From: Bugulina stolonifera
Lineage: Eukaryota; Bryozoa; Gymnolaemata; Cheilostomatida; Bugulidae
Assembly: GCA_935421135.1 (NCBI GenBank)
Contig: OW285195.1
Span: 10,942,391-11,006,390, forward strand
Direction of reading: 5' to 3'
DNA: 64,000 bases
Part shown: in pieces, positions 50,433 through 60,479 of the stretch
Layout of the letters: each line of letters opens with the position of its first letter
Numbering within the stretch: position 1 is the first letter of the stretch
Made by a program: the position numbers and the translations under genes
The notes under the pieces: model-generated
Seen by the model: the letters and a program-made list of their open reading frames with translations, nothing else
Databases searched by the model: none
Told to the model about the DNA's origin: nothing

Positions 50433-51753
50433 ATGGATACTGACAACATAGTCCAAAACCAAGAAGAGTTATTTGCGGGCTTAACGGACTCACAAATGGA
50501 TGGAATTATTGAAGAAGAAGAGTGCAGTCAGAAGAGGAAAGAAGAGGTGGATGCGTTAAAAGAGGCACGGAAGAAGGGGAAAATAATAGGAGTGGGGAGT
50601 CTTGCCCGAAAGGATCTTTCTAACATGGCGGACTCTCCGTCCTCCCCGGAGCGGGCCTCGGATAGGGGCGAGACCACAACAACCAAGAAGAGGAAGAACC
50701 CAAAAGGAGATGAAATCTGTGCTAAGAAAAAGAAGAAATCCCAGGTGATTGTAATATCAGATGATGATGATGATGATGGCCACGGAGCCGATACGGCTAC
50801 GGAAGAAATGGATGGTGGTGAGACGACGACGAAGGGAAAAAAAGCTACCAAGTCTCCTTGCAAGGGGAAGAAAAAGAGCGGGGGACTAAGCCTGGAGAAA
50901 GCTCGTGCAGTGGCGGCAACCCTAATGTAAGTAGCCCTGTTCGTATATCTATAAATTACCGTACTATCTTTCTCCCGTTTAACCACTTTGTCGGATCTAT
51001 ATACACCACTTTCGTTATTGTAGGAGCATGGGAGCGGAGAAGAGGAGCTCTCTGCAGACAACGGTGAAGTTGTCAGAGCTAGAGCCAGGAACTGTGCTAG
51101 AAGTGAGTGGAGGTTCGGTGGTTGAAACGGCATTCGGAAAAGCATTCTTAGCCAGGGCAAGCTATGTGGATGACAAGGGGATGAGACATTGCATCAGCTT
51201 TCACACCAACATTCGTCACGCCATGCCCAAGCTAGCGGATGTCAAAGAAGAGGAGCTAAAGGACCTTACCCTTCCACCTAGGATCATGGTGTACTTGGGA
51301 CAGCAGGAGACCGCTAAAGGACAAAACACATTCAACCGTATCGAGAGCGTGTGCTCCCTGCCAGGAGCAGCCATGAAAAAGCTGGCCGGTGACTTGAGAA
51401 AGAAGACCTTGGCCCAGTTGGAAGAATTTTTTCGAGTGCAAACGCTATCTTCATTCCCCGTTGGTTCTGTGCTGGTGGTGACCGCGCTCCGACCCGCATA
51501 TGTCCCAAGATGCGGTGATGGTGATAATGCGAGCAACTCTATTGCCACCTACGAGTGTCGGATTGGAAACGAAGAAAGAAAGGGAGAGGTCTTCCTTCCG
51601 GGACGTCTGGCAGTTTCGATGAAAGACCTCCTCCCCTCCGTGATGGTGTACAAGGGACAGAAGACTTCCAAGAGCGGGAGAACATTCTACGATTGTGCCA
51701 TTCTAGACTCCATCCTCGGCGAGCGTCTCCTCCCCGCCACTGCACAGTTTTGA
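50433..51753 (+). CDS. Nuclear-type protein with acidic/basic N-terminus and duplicated C-terminal domain
   Basis: Two exons, 50433-50926 (donor GTAAGT) and 51024-51753 (acceptor TTTCGTTATTGTAG), phase-compatible, 407 aa. The N-terminal 165 residues are low complexity: acidic start, lysine-rich blocks that look like nuclear signals (KKRK, AKKKKK), and QVIVISDDDDDDG at about 107-119, which fits a SUMO-interacting motif followed by acids. The C-terminal 240 residues hold two related halves, each with LEPGTVLEV / FPVGSVLVV near the start and IMVYLGQ...TFNRI / VMVYKGQ...TFYDC near the end. A beta-rich, OB-like single-strand-binding fold would suit a protein-primed replicon, but that is inference; I do not recognise the family. 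It is transcribed away from the polymerase gene across the inverted minisatellite. Confidence 0.8.
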
Positions 51754-51806
51754 GGCAAAAACTTTTGTCATTCACACTCATTCGTGTCTACTTATCAATT
51801 GATTTC

Positions 51807-52165
51807 ATATTATTACTCTCAAACTCGTGTATCGTTAGCCTTACTCATATTCTTCATAGTCGTATATCGGTTTTTATCGATTGATTTTATATTATTACTC
51901 TCAAACGTATTGAAAATTAAAACAAACTCGTGTATCATTACCCTTACTCATATTTTTCATAGTTGTGTATCAAGTTTTTTATCACTTAGTTTTATATTAT
52001 TACTCTCAAACGTATTGAAAATTAAAACAAACTCGTGTATCATTACCCTTACTCATATTTTTCATAGTTGTGTATCAGGTTTTTTATCACTTAGTTTTAT
52101 ATTATTACTCTCAAACGTATTGAAAATTAAAACAAACTCGCGTATCATTACCCTGACTCATATTT
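51807..52165. repeat. 105-bp tandem repeat downstream of plus-strand gene
   Basis: The phrase atattattactctcaaac recurs at 51807, 51889, 51994 and 52099, so the period is 82, then 105, then 105 bp. The inner units are almost identical (cgtattgaaaattaaaacaa, actcgtgtatcattaccctt, actcatatttttcatagttg). They end just before the right terminal repeat. The long open frame over it is not a gene. Confidence 0.92.
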
Positions 52166-52206
52166 TTCATGGTCGTATATCATCTATTCTAGAATACATC
52201 ACACAC

Positions 52207-52761
52207 CATTACTCTAACCCGTATTTTCCTTCGCTTCACCCTACTCCAGCCGACGGTCCGCCCGCGAGGGCCGCGACGGGTCGTTGGGGCGGGAGAGCGG
52301 GGGAGGGGCGGGGGATGGGCGGGGGGACGGCGGCGTGGGGCCACGGCTGGACTCGCGAACGAGAACCGCAGCGAGGCGGAGGGCGAGGCGGAGGGCGAGG
52401 CGGAGGGGTTTGGGGTGGGGAGGGGTGGGGAGGGGCGGGGACGGGTGGAGGGAGGACGGGTGGGGTTCGCGGGGCGGGGGGGCGCGCGCGTACGCGCGCG
52501 CCCCCTCGCCCGAGCCGTGGGACCGGGCGAGGGGTTTGCTCTTTAGACTGGGTTCTACGGAACAGCCGATGAGGTTTTTGAAACCCCACCCGCGATCGGG
52601 GGGTAGGTTCTAGGGCTTTGCACATAGAGTGAGGTTTAGGGAAAGGGAGGGGGCGAGAGGACGGGTGGGGTGGTCGTCCGCCCGGGGAGTTTTTGGATCT
52701 AGGGCTAATAAGACGCGGAAATGACCGGGTGTCTGTGCAGATCTGCACTGACTATACTACT
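52207..52761 (-). repeat. Right terminal inverted repeat
   Basis: 555 bp, reverse complement of 42904-43448 apart from small indels (for example one extra gaggcggagggc-type copy near 52376-52404) and a few substitutions. The close match implies recent insertion or ongoing repeat homogenisation. Confidence 0.95.
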
Positions 52762-52767
52762 AATGAG

Positions 52768-54116
52768 CTACCTAAAGTTAGCAATATAATTCTGATGCAA
52801 TTGAGCTGGGAACCCAGGCTAGCACCTGATAACTAATAAAGTCAATGAGTAGAGTGGACTCTACTAAAAACCTCTAACTTCGCACCTAAATATCGCCCCT
52901 AACCTCAACAACAAAGCCCTTTAATACACAATCGAAAAGTCACAATAATTAACCACAACGATAACAATACCTGACTGCAACAATAACTTGTTTCTTAAGT
53001 GTCTAAGTTGGGGCCATGAATTATTAGAGCACAAAATTGGTTCTTGAATATAATACATTTTATTATTCATCAACTACCTACTTTTCAGTTTGATATGTTC
53101 AACGACATATATTAGACACACTTGGCTACTCCAGCGTAATGCTCCTGCGTACAATACTATATGAAATGGGAAAATTCAAAGCAAGTGCCTGTTTCAACAT
53201 GTCAATATGTATTGAAGTTGCGGGTCTCATGCCTGCTACATGTATCAGCTAATCTAGCCTAGACTGTGGTACAAAAAGATGCAAGGTCAAGATGGGACGA
53301 TAGTTAGCCTGCCCACCTCTAGATTATAGGGCCACAGATTGAGATTACAGACCCCCAATTACTCCTGTATTGAAGTGTGAGACTTTCCCCAGGGCCCAAC
53401 TACTGCCAGTTACACCCATTACATTGTATTGTAATGGTTTCTGTGATTTGGTGCGGTCGTCGTTGGACGACTATCGACCCAGAAATGAAGTGCCTATGAG
53501 TGGTAATAGGACTTCGCATTACATGAAAGATCGAGCGGTCTCAGTAGCCCAAATACTACCAAAGACGACCCATCTGATCTCAAGTCCGACCTTTAGACTA
53601 TACAATGAAAGAGAGTGATCCGACCTAATAGGCGGTTCGCTAAGCGAATGACCTAGTAAAAGTATAGATGTGTCTTTATTGAAAGCCAAGTGAAGACTGA
53701 GACAATGAACAGTAAAACAGTGCCCTTTATATAGTATAAGGACTTCCGGCCGACGTGACGTCGGGAAAAGACGACGTGTGGTCGTCCGGAAGTTGCGCAA
53801 CAAGATGGCCGCCGGAAGCCCGACGGCCGACCCAAAATAGGTCGGGTTCTACAAAAGTTGCTTATAATGGTCCAATTCATGTACAAAATGAATATCAACG
53901 GATTCTGAGAGGTCGGGCCTCTGTACATGGGTATAAAAGGCATTAAAAAGACTTAGTAACATTCATGTAGTTATATACAGTTATATAGTGGAACAATACA
54001 TGAATAAGTAGTGAGTATGAGCACATGGAGACACGTATATAGACAGTAATTAATGGTTTGGACATGCAATACAGTTAAAGGTACGTATACGAACACTAAT
54101 TGTGAGAATGTGAGTG
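52768..54116. other. Intergenic right of the Polinton, with promoter-like block
   Basis: No gene seen. The main feature is the CRE/ETS/TATA block at 53617-53940, described separately. Confidence 0.5.
53617..53945 (-). promoter_or_regulatory. LTR-like or bidirectional promoter block
   Basis: A GC-rich island in AT-rich DNA. On the minus strand: CRE-like CGACGTCA (53756-53763 region), ETS-like CCGGAAG sites (53743-53749 and 53786-53792), a GCCGCCATCTTG-like site read on plus as aagatggccgcc (53802-53813), a TATA box CTATATAAAG (53725-53734), and AATAAA only about 50 bp further (53675-53680). Promoter followed closely by a poly(A) signal is typical of an LTR. On the plus strand a second TATA (gtataaaagg, 53931-53940) points the other way. 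No LTR ends or target duplication were resolved. Confidence 0.4.
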
Positions 54117-54346
54117 TTAGATGAGTAGCGCTATAACAACTACTGAGCACTTAAGGTGCGATGGAGCTTCGTCCGGGAGTTGGAGTCGTATACAAATGTC
54201 CTGTACCATCACAGTATGACACTCTTGTACCAGGTGTGTTTCATTTAGTTTCTTTCCCAATAATTGCTGCATCTTCTCTAAATGTGCTCCAGGTTCGCTA
54301 ACATCGTAACTGTTTGTAACTAGGAATCGTCTTCTCTTGTCTGAAT
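54117..54346 (-). CDS. Terminal exon of an unidentified gene (75 codons)
   Basis: A strong acceptor (GTTGTCCTCTCTCTACATTAGCAG) is followed on the minus strand by 75 codons to TAA at 54117-54119, with an upstream phase of 1. The translation is coding-like: KRRRFLVTNSYDVSEPGAHL near the start, then helical EKMQQLLGKKLNETH and IRLQLPDEAP. A related piece occurs at 55661-55717 on the same strand. Earlier exons were not found. No family is recognised. Confidence 0.45.
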
Positions 54347-54676
54347 CTGCTAATGTAGAGAGAGGACAACTTTAAAGATTTACAACTTTGATTGTGCCTT
54401 GTAACGGAGTGTGTAAAATTTATTATTGGGCTCATTTGTATCAACATAAATTACTTCTCTATTAAATCACAAACAGTATTCATTAATTACTTGATACATC
54501 ACTTAGCGTGAGACAAATAGCCATATTGGAAGTCCCGTTAGGCCATAACCAATGAAAACCCTGCTAGGCCATAGTGAGGGAAAGGGACACTAAAGTGGTA
54601 CATCTTCATGTACAAGACATCTGTACCATATATGTATCGCACTAGTAGTATGGGTTCACAATAATGTGCTCTACTT

Positions 54677-54787
54677 ATGGGCACTCATAAGCTATTGATA
54701 ATAAGTAGAAGTTGTCTTCTCTCAATTCATTTGGCAATAAATTGAGAGGACAACTTCTAACTATTATCAATAGCTTATGAGTGCCCA
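54677..54787. repeat. Inverted repeat with about 48-bp arms
   Basis: Left arm 54677-54727 and right arm 54740-54787 are near-perfect reverse complements (atgggcactcataagctatt ... agcttatgagtgcccat) with a 12-nt loop. One side has small differences (aagtagaagttgtcttct against aggacaacttctaact). It contains the recurrent AGTTGTCTTCTCTC motif. Confidence 0.93.
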
Positions 54788-55660
54788 TGACTCTATAATT
54801 ACCATACTGAGCTTCACTAATAATAAACACCATTTCATATTCATACAAGAAAAAGAGAGTCTGTTTGCCCTAACTTCCAGAATATTACATCATATCAGTG
54901 TGCATTTGCCCACTTCCCCTCCTTTTAGGAATGTATTGATGTCTTCACTTACAATCTACAGTTATTTATCTTGGCTGTATTTTCTTTGAATCCAGAATCT
55001 TGTTGACATAATTGGAGAGGACCAGGATATGTGCTTGCGAATGCTACACAGATTACAGTACATTAAGCACATTTAGTAGATGGAAACCTCTATTTATTAA
55101 TATACACCTACACCTACACAGTATTGTGTGACCCACTTTACAACTAACACTCTGTCTCCCGCAGAATATATGGCTGCCAGATTTCTTGCATTTGCCAGGA
55201 CTCCCTGTGGACTTTTGAACTACTGTCTGCATCCTGTATCTAATCTACTCTGCACTGTCTGGTGGTTGCCTAACATCTTCCTGAGTTTAATTCCACTTCC
55301 ACCCAGTAAAACAAGGATACATAATTATGTATAATTTTCACCATGACAGCTACTTAGCTGAGAAACTACTGAGCTCATTGCAATCCTAATTTGAGTGATA
55401 CAATTGTAAGTCTTATAATATAATTCTGTAAAGGCCATCTAACTGGGAACACACCCATTTTGTTTTATACTCTGTGCCTATGGTGCCACCAGACCTCAAA
55501 CTATGACCATCTGGTAAACAACTAAAATCTAAACGGAGTATCCCAAACTGTAGCACTGACTGCTTGTGTTAACTACATGACTGTATAGTATAACAGTTTA
55601 GACCATATATCTAGGTCAGATTCTAACAGCTGATTCAAAACTGTGAACATGAGCACAAGA

Positions 55661-55717
55661 GTGCTTTAGGTTTGCCAACGTCATAGCTGTTTGTAACTAG
55701 AAATTGTCTTCTCTTGT
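55661..55717 (-). pseudogene. Paralogous fragment of the 54117-54346 exon
   Basis: 57 bp aligned without gaps to 54284-54340, with nine differences that are all transitions, several at third codon positions. The encoded KRRQFLVTNSYDV matches the other copy. The reading then diverges to a stop within about ten codons, and the acceptor is not preserved. It suggests a decayed local gene duplication. Confidence 0.5.
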
Positions 55718-56715
55718 ATGTGCGAACTACATGTTAGTATAACTACTCTGCAACTGCTTAGGTTCTATGAAATAATGTTGTCTATACCTTTCTATGCTAC
55801 AGATCTTCAAGACAGATTGGTGCATTCGACAACCAATTTATTGCACTTAAAATGTTGATGTGAAGATAGAAATATTAGCAGTCATTTTTCTAGACCTGCA
55901 TATATTTGTTTCAAAAACTGCTAGAAATAAAATATCATTCTCGTGATCTTCAGATTCACCAACTAGATTAAACATGGAGTCTTTACTGAAGAGGAGAAAA
56001 CTCCAAAATGTTGTAATCTAAGGTCATTCATGGACTGTACTGTAGTATTTTATAAATCCACCATGATCATGCTAATTATATCTTTTATCGGTGATTAACT
56101 GATCAATGATCTTTTAAATCAGAGAAAAATATGTCTGGGTTGATTTTAACAATAAATATGCGTTATATTTATTGTTGCTCTCATATCATTATCAACAAAC
56201 ACGGCAAAAAGTTGACACAAATAACTGGAGTTCAACAACAATAACCAATAGTCTAAAAAAAGGTGACAGTGTCAATATTAAAATTATTCTACTGCTGCAC
56301 TTATTAATAAATATTGCAGATAAACAAAATTAATTTCATAAACATAATAAATAAAAATGTATGGAATAAATATATGTCTTTTCGTACAAATTAAAATCAC
56401 GTTTTAGTTGAACTGCTTTAACTCTTCCTTGTGTAGTCCTGATTCTGTAGTGAATCATACTGCACTGTCGTTGAAAATATTTTTTAAATTATATAATGAT
56501 ATAAAATTAAATACAAATTCAATTGAAATTGCTTTGAAGCGTAAAGTAACTTAACATAATTCATTGAGGTAATCTAAATTGTTAAGGACTCTGAGACAAT
56601 TCCCATGATGCATTCGTATGATGACTATTAACAGTATAATTCAAACAAACTGTACAAATATACAAAATTAGAGAATAAAATGTTTTGGAGGTGAGAGGAC
56701 AACTACCAAAACAGG

Positions 56716-59325
56716 CTAATGTAACTCACAATTGCATTTACTAAACAATGATGAACAGCTCCCACTAATAATTTGCTTTCGTTTGAGTACATCATCCAGC
56801 TCATCAGTAATACATTGGATTGCACTGTCCAAACCACGTAGCTTCTGTTTTACTGTCTCTAGTTCTAGCCTTAGTTCCTCTTCTTTCTGTCTACTTCTCT
56901 TTCTACGTTTTTCTTTGGATTTTTGTGATTTTCCTTCCTTTTGAATATTTTCTTCTATATTTAATTCATAGGTCTTGAAAATAAATATCATAAGCATATC
57001 AGAAATGAAATAATATTTATCTTAAAGTCTTTTTTCCAAGATGCTAATAATGGTGTACGCCTCCATTAGTAGTGCTGGTAGCAATGAACCACAGTTTTTT
57101 ATTTTGTGCCACAAGTCTGAAATTTATTGAAGTTAAACCTCCACGATAAAGCTATTGTCTCATAGATTTGCTGAATGTTTTATGGTGATCCCAAGTAAGA
57201 GATAACTTATGACTGCATTAAAAACTAAATTATTTTGAGTCCCAACCTGGTAGCAGTGTACAAAAATTAGTAAAGATTCTCTAAGCATGAGAACTTAATA
57301 AAATTATTAAACTTACTCACATCTTTTGCGAGGCGGTGAAATGCACAGCCTATAGGATCTTCGTCTTCTCCTAGATCACAGTCTATGTGGGAATCACAAA
57401 CTCTTGTGTTGGGTATACATTTTGTCCAAGTCCTATCTGAATTCTTGACCATTGGACACGCCCACTGTCCAATCGGACAAACTATAATAGAATTGTGTAA
57501 GATACAGAGCCAGAATGAAATTATGTTATTCAAAGTGTACGCTAATAAATAGGCTACTACTAAACAAATACAAAGTGCATAATATTAGCAGTTCCGCTTG
57601 CACATGATATTCATTAAAGGAGTACAACTACAATATTATTTGCTACTCGGGATTTGGCTGACCGTGCTAAAGAGAAAACAAATTCTAAATTTCTATGTTG
57701 TAATGATAATATTATACACTTCATTGTACATTGTAGCTAGCTATGCCCGTACCAAGTTGCAATGAAGTGAAGGCAGGCGAGCCTACACATGCAATTTGGA
57801 ATTTTAGTTTTGAACTAGCCAGAAAACAAATTCTAACAAAATTGCCAATTGGGGAACAGTTATGACCTCAAGCTGCACTGTAGTAAAATCTTATGAATTG
57901 GTAATTAGGGGAGCCCCCAAATGTGTGACAGTTTGACAAAATTGTTCGTTTGTCAGAAAAAACAAAGTGTCAAAATATTTCTCTTTCTGTCAGAGATCTG
58001 GCAAAAAAAACCATTCATTATTGCATAATGTAAAGATTTGGGACCCCTTCATTAATTCACAGGTTTTCTCAATGACCATAACTCATTGCGCATGCGCTCT
58101 GAGAAAAGTTCATTTTGCTTACCCTACTCAAAGAATCATATGCGCGATTACCTATTGTTTAATATTTCTCATGAATGTATAATTTTTTTTCTGTGGATGA
58201 CCGGACCCCACAACTCCTGCATTATATGAAAATAGAATTTACAGTTATATAACCAGTTTTGCTGGCTTGTTATTTAACTACATATCTATACTTTTTGCAT
58301 ATCAAATCAACAGAATAGAAATAGAGGGTATTGACATCAGGACTTTGATATAATAGGATGTCCTGAATTATTGTCACACTGAAGGCTACACAAAAAAATA
58401 ATAATATTTCACATGCCTTAGAGGGCATTTTCAGCTGAGAAAAATATTTGTTATGGGGGTTTCCTTGACACTACACAGCTGCATGTGAATCAGTGTTATA
58501 TCTGGATGAGCTCGAGAGGTTCAGCTCAGGCCAAATATAAAAAGTTGCATAATTGCCAGACAGTCTTCAAACTCTTGGATGCCGTATCTAATCGAACAAT
58601 TGTTTCACAATCGTCTAGAAATATTTTGGTGGTGGAAAGCCAACAGGAGATGTTAAACCAATAGGATATAGAACAGTGAGTGTACAATGCAGGTCACTGT
58701 ACTTATAACCTTTGATACCAGAAACTGTTTCCTGAATTTCAGAACGAGACTGGTAACTGCAAAATATTTCAAGTTTCAATTTGAAACTTGATTGTTTCAA
58801 AAAAGAAGGATGAAAGTTATTTTTCGAAGGAAACAAAATCAAACCTCTATATGGGTTACATTGTTCTTTATGCAGTTAATACTTGTTAATTTGCTTTATG
58901 TATATGTTTACATGTGTAAGTGTTTACTTACTTAGTCTAGGCAGTTTATCCTCTTCGATAAGTACCGTAGCCGCGTCAGATTGCGTGGAATTCGAAGAAG
59001 GCAACTTATATTTCATTCTTTTTATTAATTTATCTGTTTTATCTGTTTTATGTCTACGAGGTCTTGGAGTTGATGTCTGTGTAGATTGCGCAGTCTGCGC
59101 CAGCGAACCAAACCGTTCAGCTGACCTGTCCATTTCACACGGACAATCATTCATTTTGATCTCTCTATTGACTCGGTTTAAAGGAATGCCAAATATATTG
59201 TTCCTAACAAGTGTATAGTCCAAAGAAGCCCGTCTCTGTTTAGCATCCGTAGGTAAATAGAATATAGCACCATATATGGAAATGACTAGAAGTACTGTAT
59301 GTAAACTCGGCATATACTTTACCAT
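56716..59325 (-). CDS. Secreted LDLa plus coiled-coil protein
   Basis: Three exons with consistent phases: 59325-58932 (donor GTAAGT), 57481-57321 (acceptor TTCTATTATAG, donor GTGAGT), 56973-56716; 270 aa. I chose the ATG at 59325; the upstream open frame begins only with GTG. Residues about 8-28 form a signal peptide (LHTVLLVISIYGAIFYL), though it could be a membrane anchor. A basic, Ser/Thr-rich linker follows (TSTPRPRRHKTDKTDK). Exon 2 encodes one LDL-receptor class A module with the paired-cysteine and acidic calcium-cage pattern (CIPNTRVCDSHIDCDLGEDE). Exon 3 is a highly charged predicted coiled coil (EEELRLELETVKQKL) ending CNCELH. The module order SP-LDLa-coiled coil suggests a secreted oligomeric binding protein; the partner is unknown. 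Confidence 0.78.
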
Positions 59326-60373
59326 TATCAACACGACTCTATTCCATCAGCAGTAAAATTCTAAACAGTCAGTGGATTCTGACGAATATGTCTTTACATC
59401 ATCATGTGTGGTAAAAATTATCGTAATGTGCTGACTAACACAATGTACAAATCGATGCTTGTTTGTCGGTACTCTTCAGATCGGCTGTATTCTTGGTAAG
59501 TAATGAAACAGTGCGGGAACAGATACTATTTAATCTTGTTTCTTCAGACCTCCACTCTAAAATTATACAGTAAAAAGTTACAACAAAGAAATCAAATCAA
59601 TTTCTTGTAAATAAGATTAAGAATAAAATACCGTAGATACACCCATTATATTATTTATACCCATATGCATTTAGGTCAACTTATATTACAGTTTGTGCAA
59701 ATTAAATTAAAAATCCAAAATAATATGCTCTATAATGCAAGTATTTGTATCAAGTGCAGACGTGTGCAATGCGTGTATACATGTATTATGGCAGTACAAA
59801 CTCTAGCTGTGTAAAGGGTTTGTTTCCTTTAACAAAAATTATTCTATGCTCCTCAGGACAAGGAACCAACCTAGATAATGTAAGTCTTGTCTGCCAGTGT
59901 TTACCAAGTGGCTAGAATATTATTCCGTTGTAGTTACTTTATTAGAAAGGCTAATTATAGACTTGCACTGTTTACTTTTATTAGTAAAACTGTTTGCCAT
60001 CCCTTCAGTTCCTGATCAGCTCTGATGTTTCCTTGAACACTTATGTTATTATTTCACATTTTCCTCAAGAATATTATTAAATAATTATGTTACGTAAATG
60101 AACAACAGCCTGGGAGTAAAAAGGACTGTATGATAATAATGGACTTGATTAAAGTTTACCAAGGTTAAAAGTGAAACTAATTTGTAGGCCTACTATGGAT
60201 CAACTACTTTCTATTTCACACAAAACCTGTTTACACCCTCTGAATAACTAAATATGATGTAATCTAGAGAAAAAACTATAGTAGTAAAAATCATTCTGAA
60301 ATTCCATATTGTCGATATTTGTACTCTATATATATCTAATAAATGTCCTATATATCCCAAAAATGTGTGATAT

Positions 60374-60479
60374 ATTTATGGACTGGTCAGATGTTTGGCT
60401 ATCAATAAAAAATCCGACAATCTGAAATCAGATTGTCGGATTTTTTATTGATAGCCAAACATCTGACCAGTCCATAAAT
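60374..60479. repeat. Perfect inverted repeat, 52-bp arms, 2-nt loop
   Basis: Arms 60374-60425 and 60428-60479 are exact reverse complements (outer end atttatggactggtcagatg, inner end ccgacaatctga) around a central AA. A further imperfect match (gtgtgatat / atatcacac) lies just outside, after a 10-nt offset. Confidence 0.98.

Larger units (their letters stand above)
42904..52761. mobile_element. Maverick/Polinton-like element, minimal gene set, complete ends
   Basis: A 9,858-bp element bounded by terminal inverted repeats of about 550 bp that begin AGTAGTATAGTCAGTGCAGA and by a perfect 6-bp target duplication aatgag (42898-42903 and 52762-52767). AG...CT ends plus 6-bp duplications are the signature of Polintons/Mavericks. 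Two divergent spliced genes are present: a protein-primed family B polymerase (minus) and a 407-aa nuclear-type protein (plus), separated by an inverted minisatellite. Not seen: retroviral-type integrase, capsid genes, adenovirus-like protease, packaging ATPase. A normal Polinton is about 15-20 kb. It is therefore either a trans-mobilised derivative or a distinct minimal lineage. Composition is far more GC-rich than the host. Confidence 0.93.
54347..56715. other. Intergenic or undetected introns
   Basis: Contains a long inverted repeat at 54677-54787 and the degraded exon copy at 55661-55717. A segment at 55164-55330 follows a good plus-strand acceptor (CTCTGTCTCCCGCAG) but gives no recognisable product. 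Otherwise AT-rich and stop-dense. Confidence 0.45.

Noticed and set aside
49395..50451. Overlapping open frames of 119-188 codons in all phases
   Set aside because: Artefacts of the stop-free 31-bp inverted minisatellite.
51784..52572. 262-codon plus-strand frame
   Set aside because: Runs through the 105-bp tandem repeats into the GC-rich TIR; periodic and chance-open.
55128..55334. Plus-strand frame behind a good acceptor
   Set aside because: All frames are open here, the product is not recognisable, and there is no upstream exon.
58771..58790. 20-bp palindrome caagtttcaattgaaacttg-like
   Set aside because: Short and AT-rich; expected occasionally by chance.
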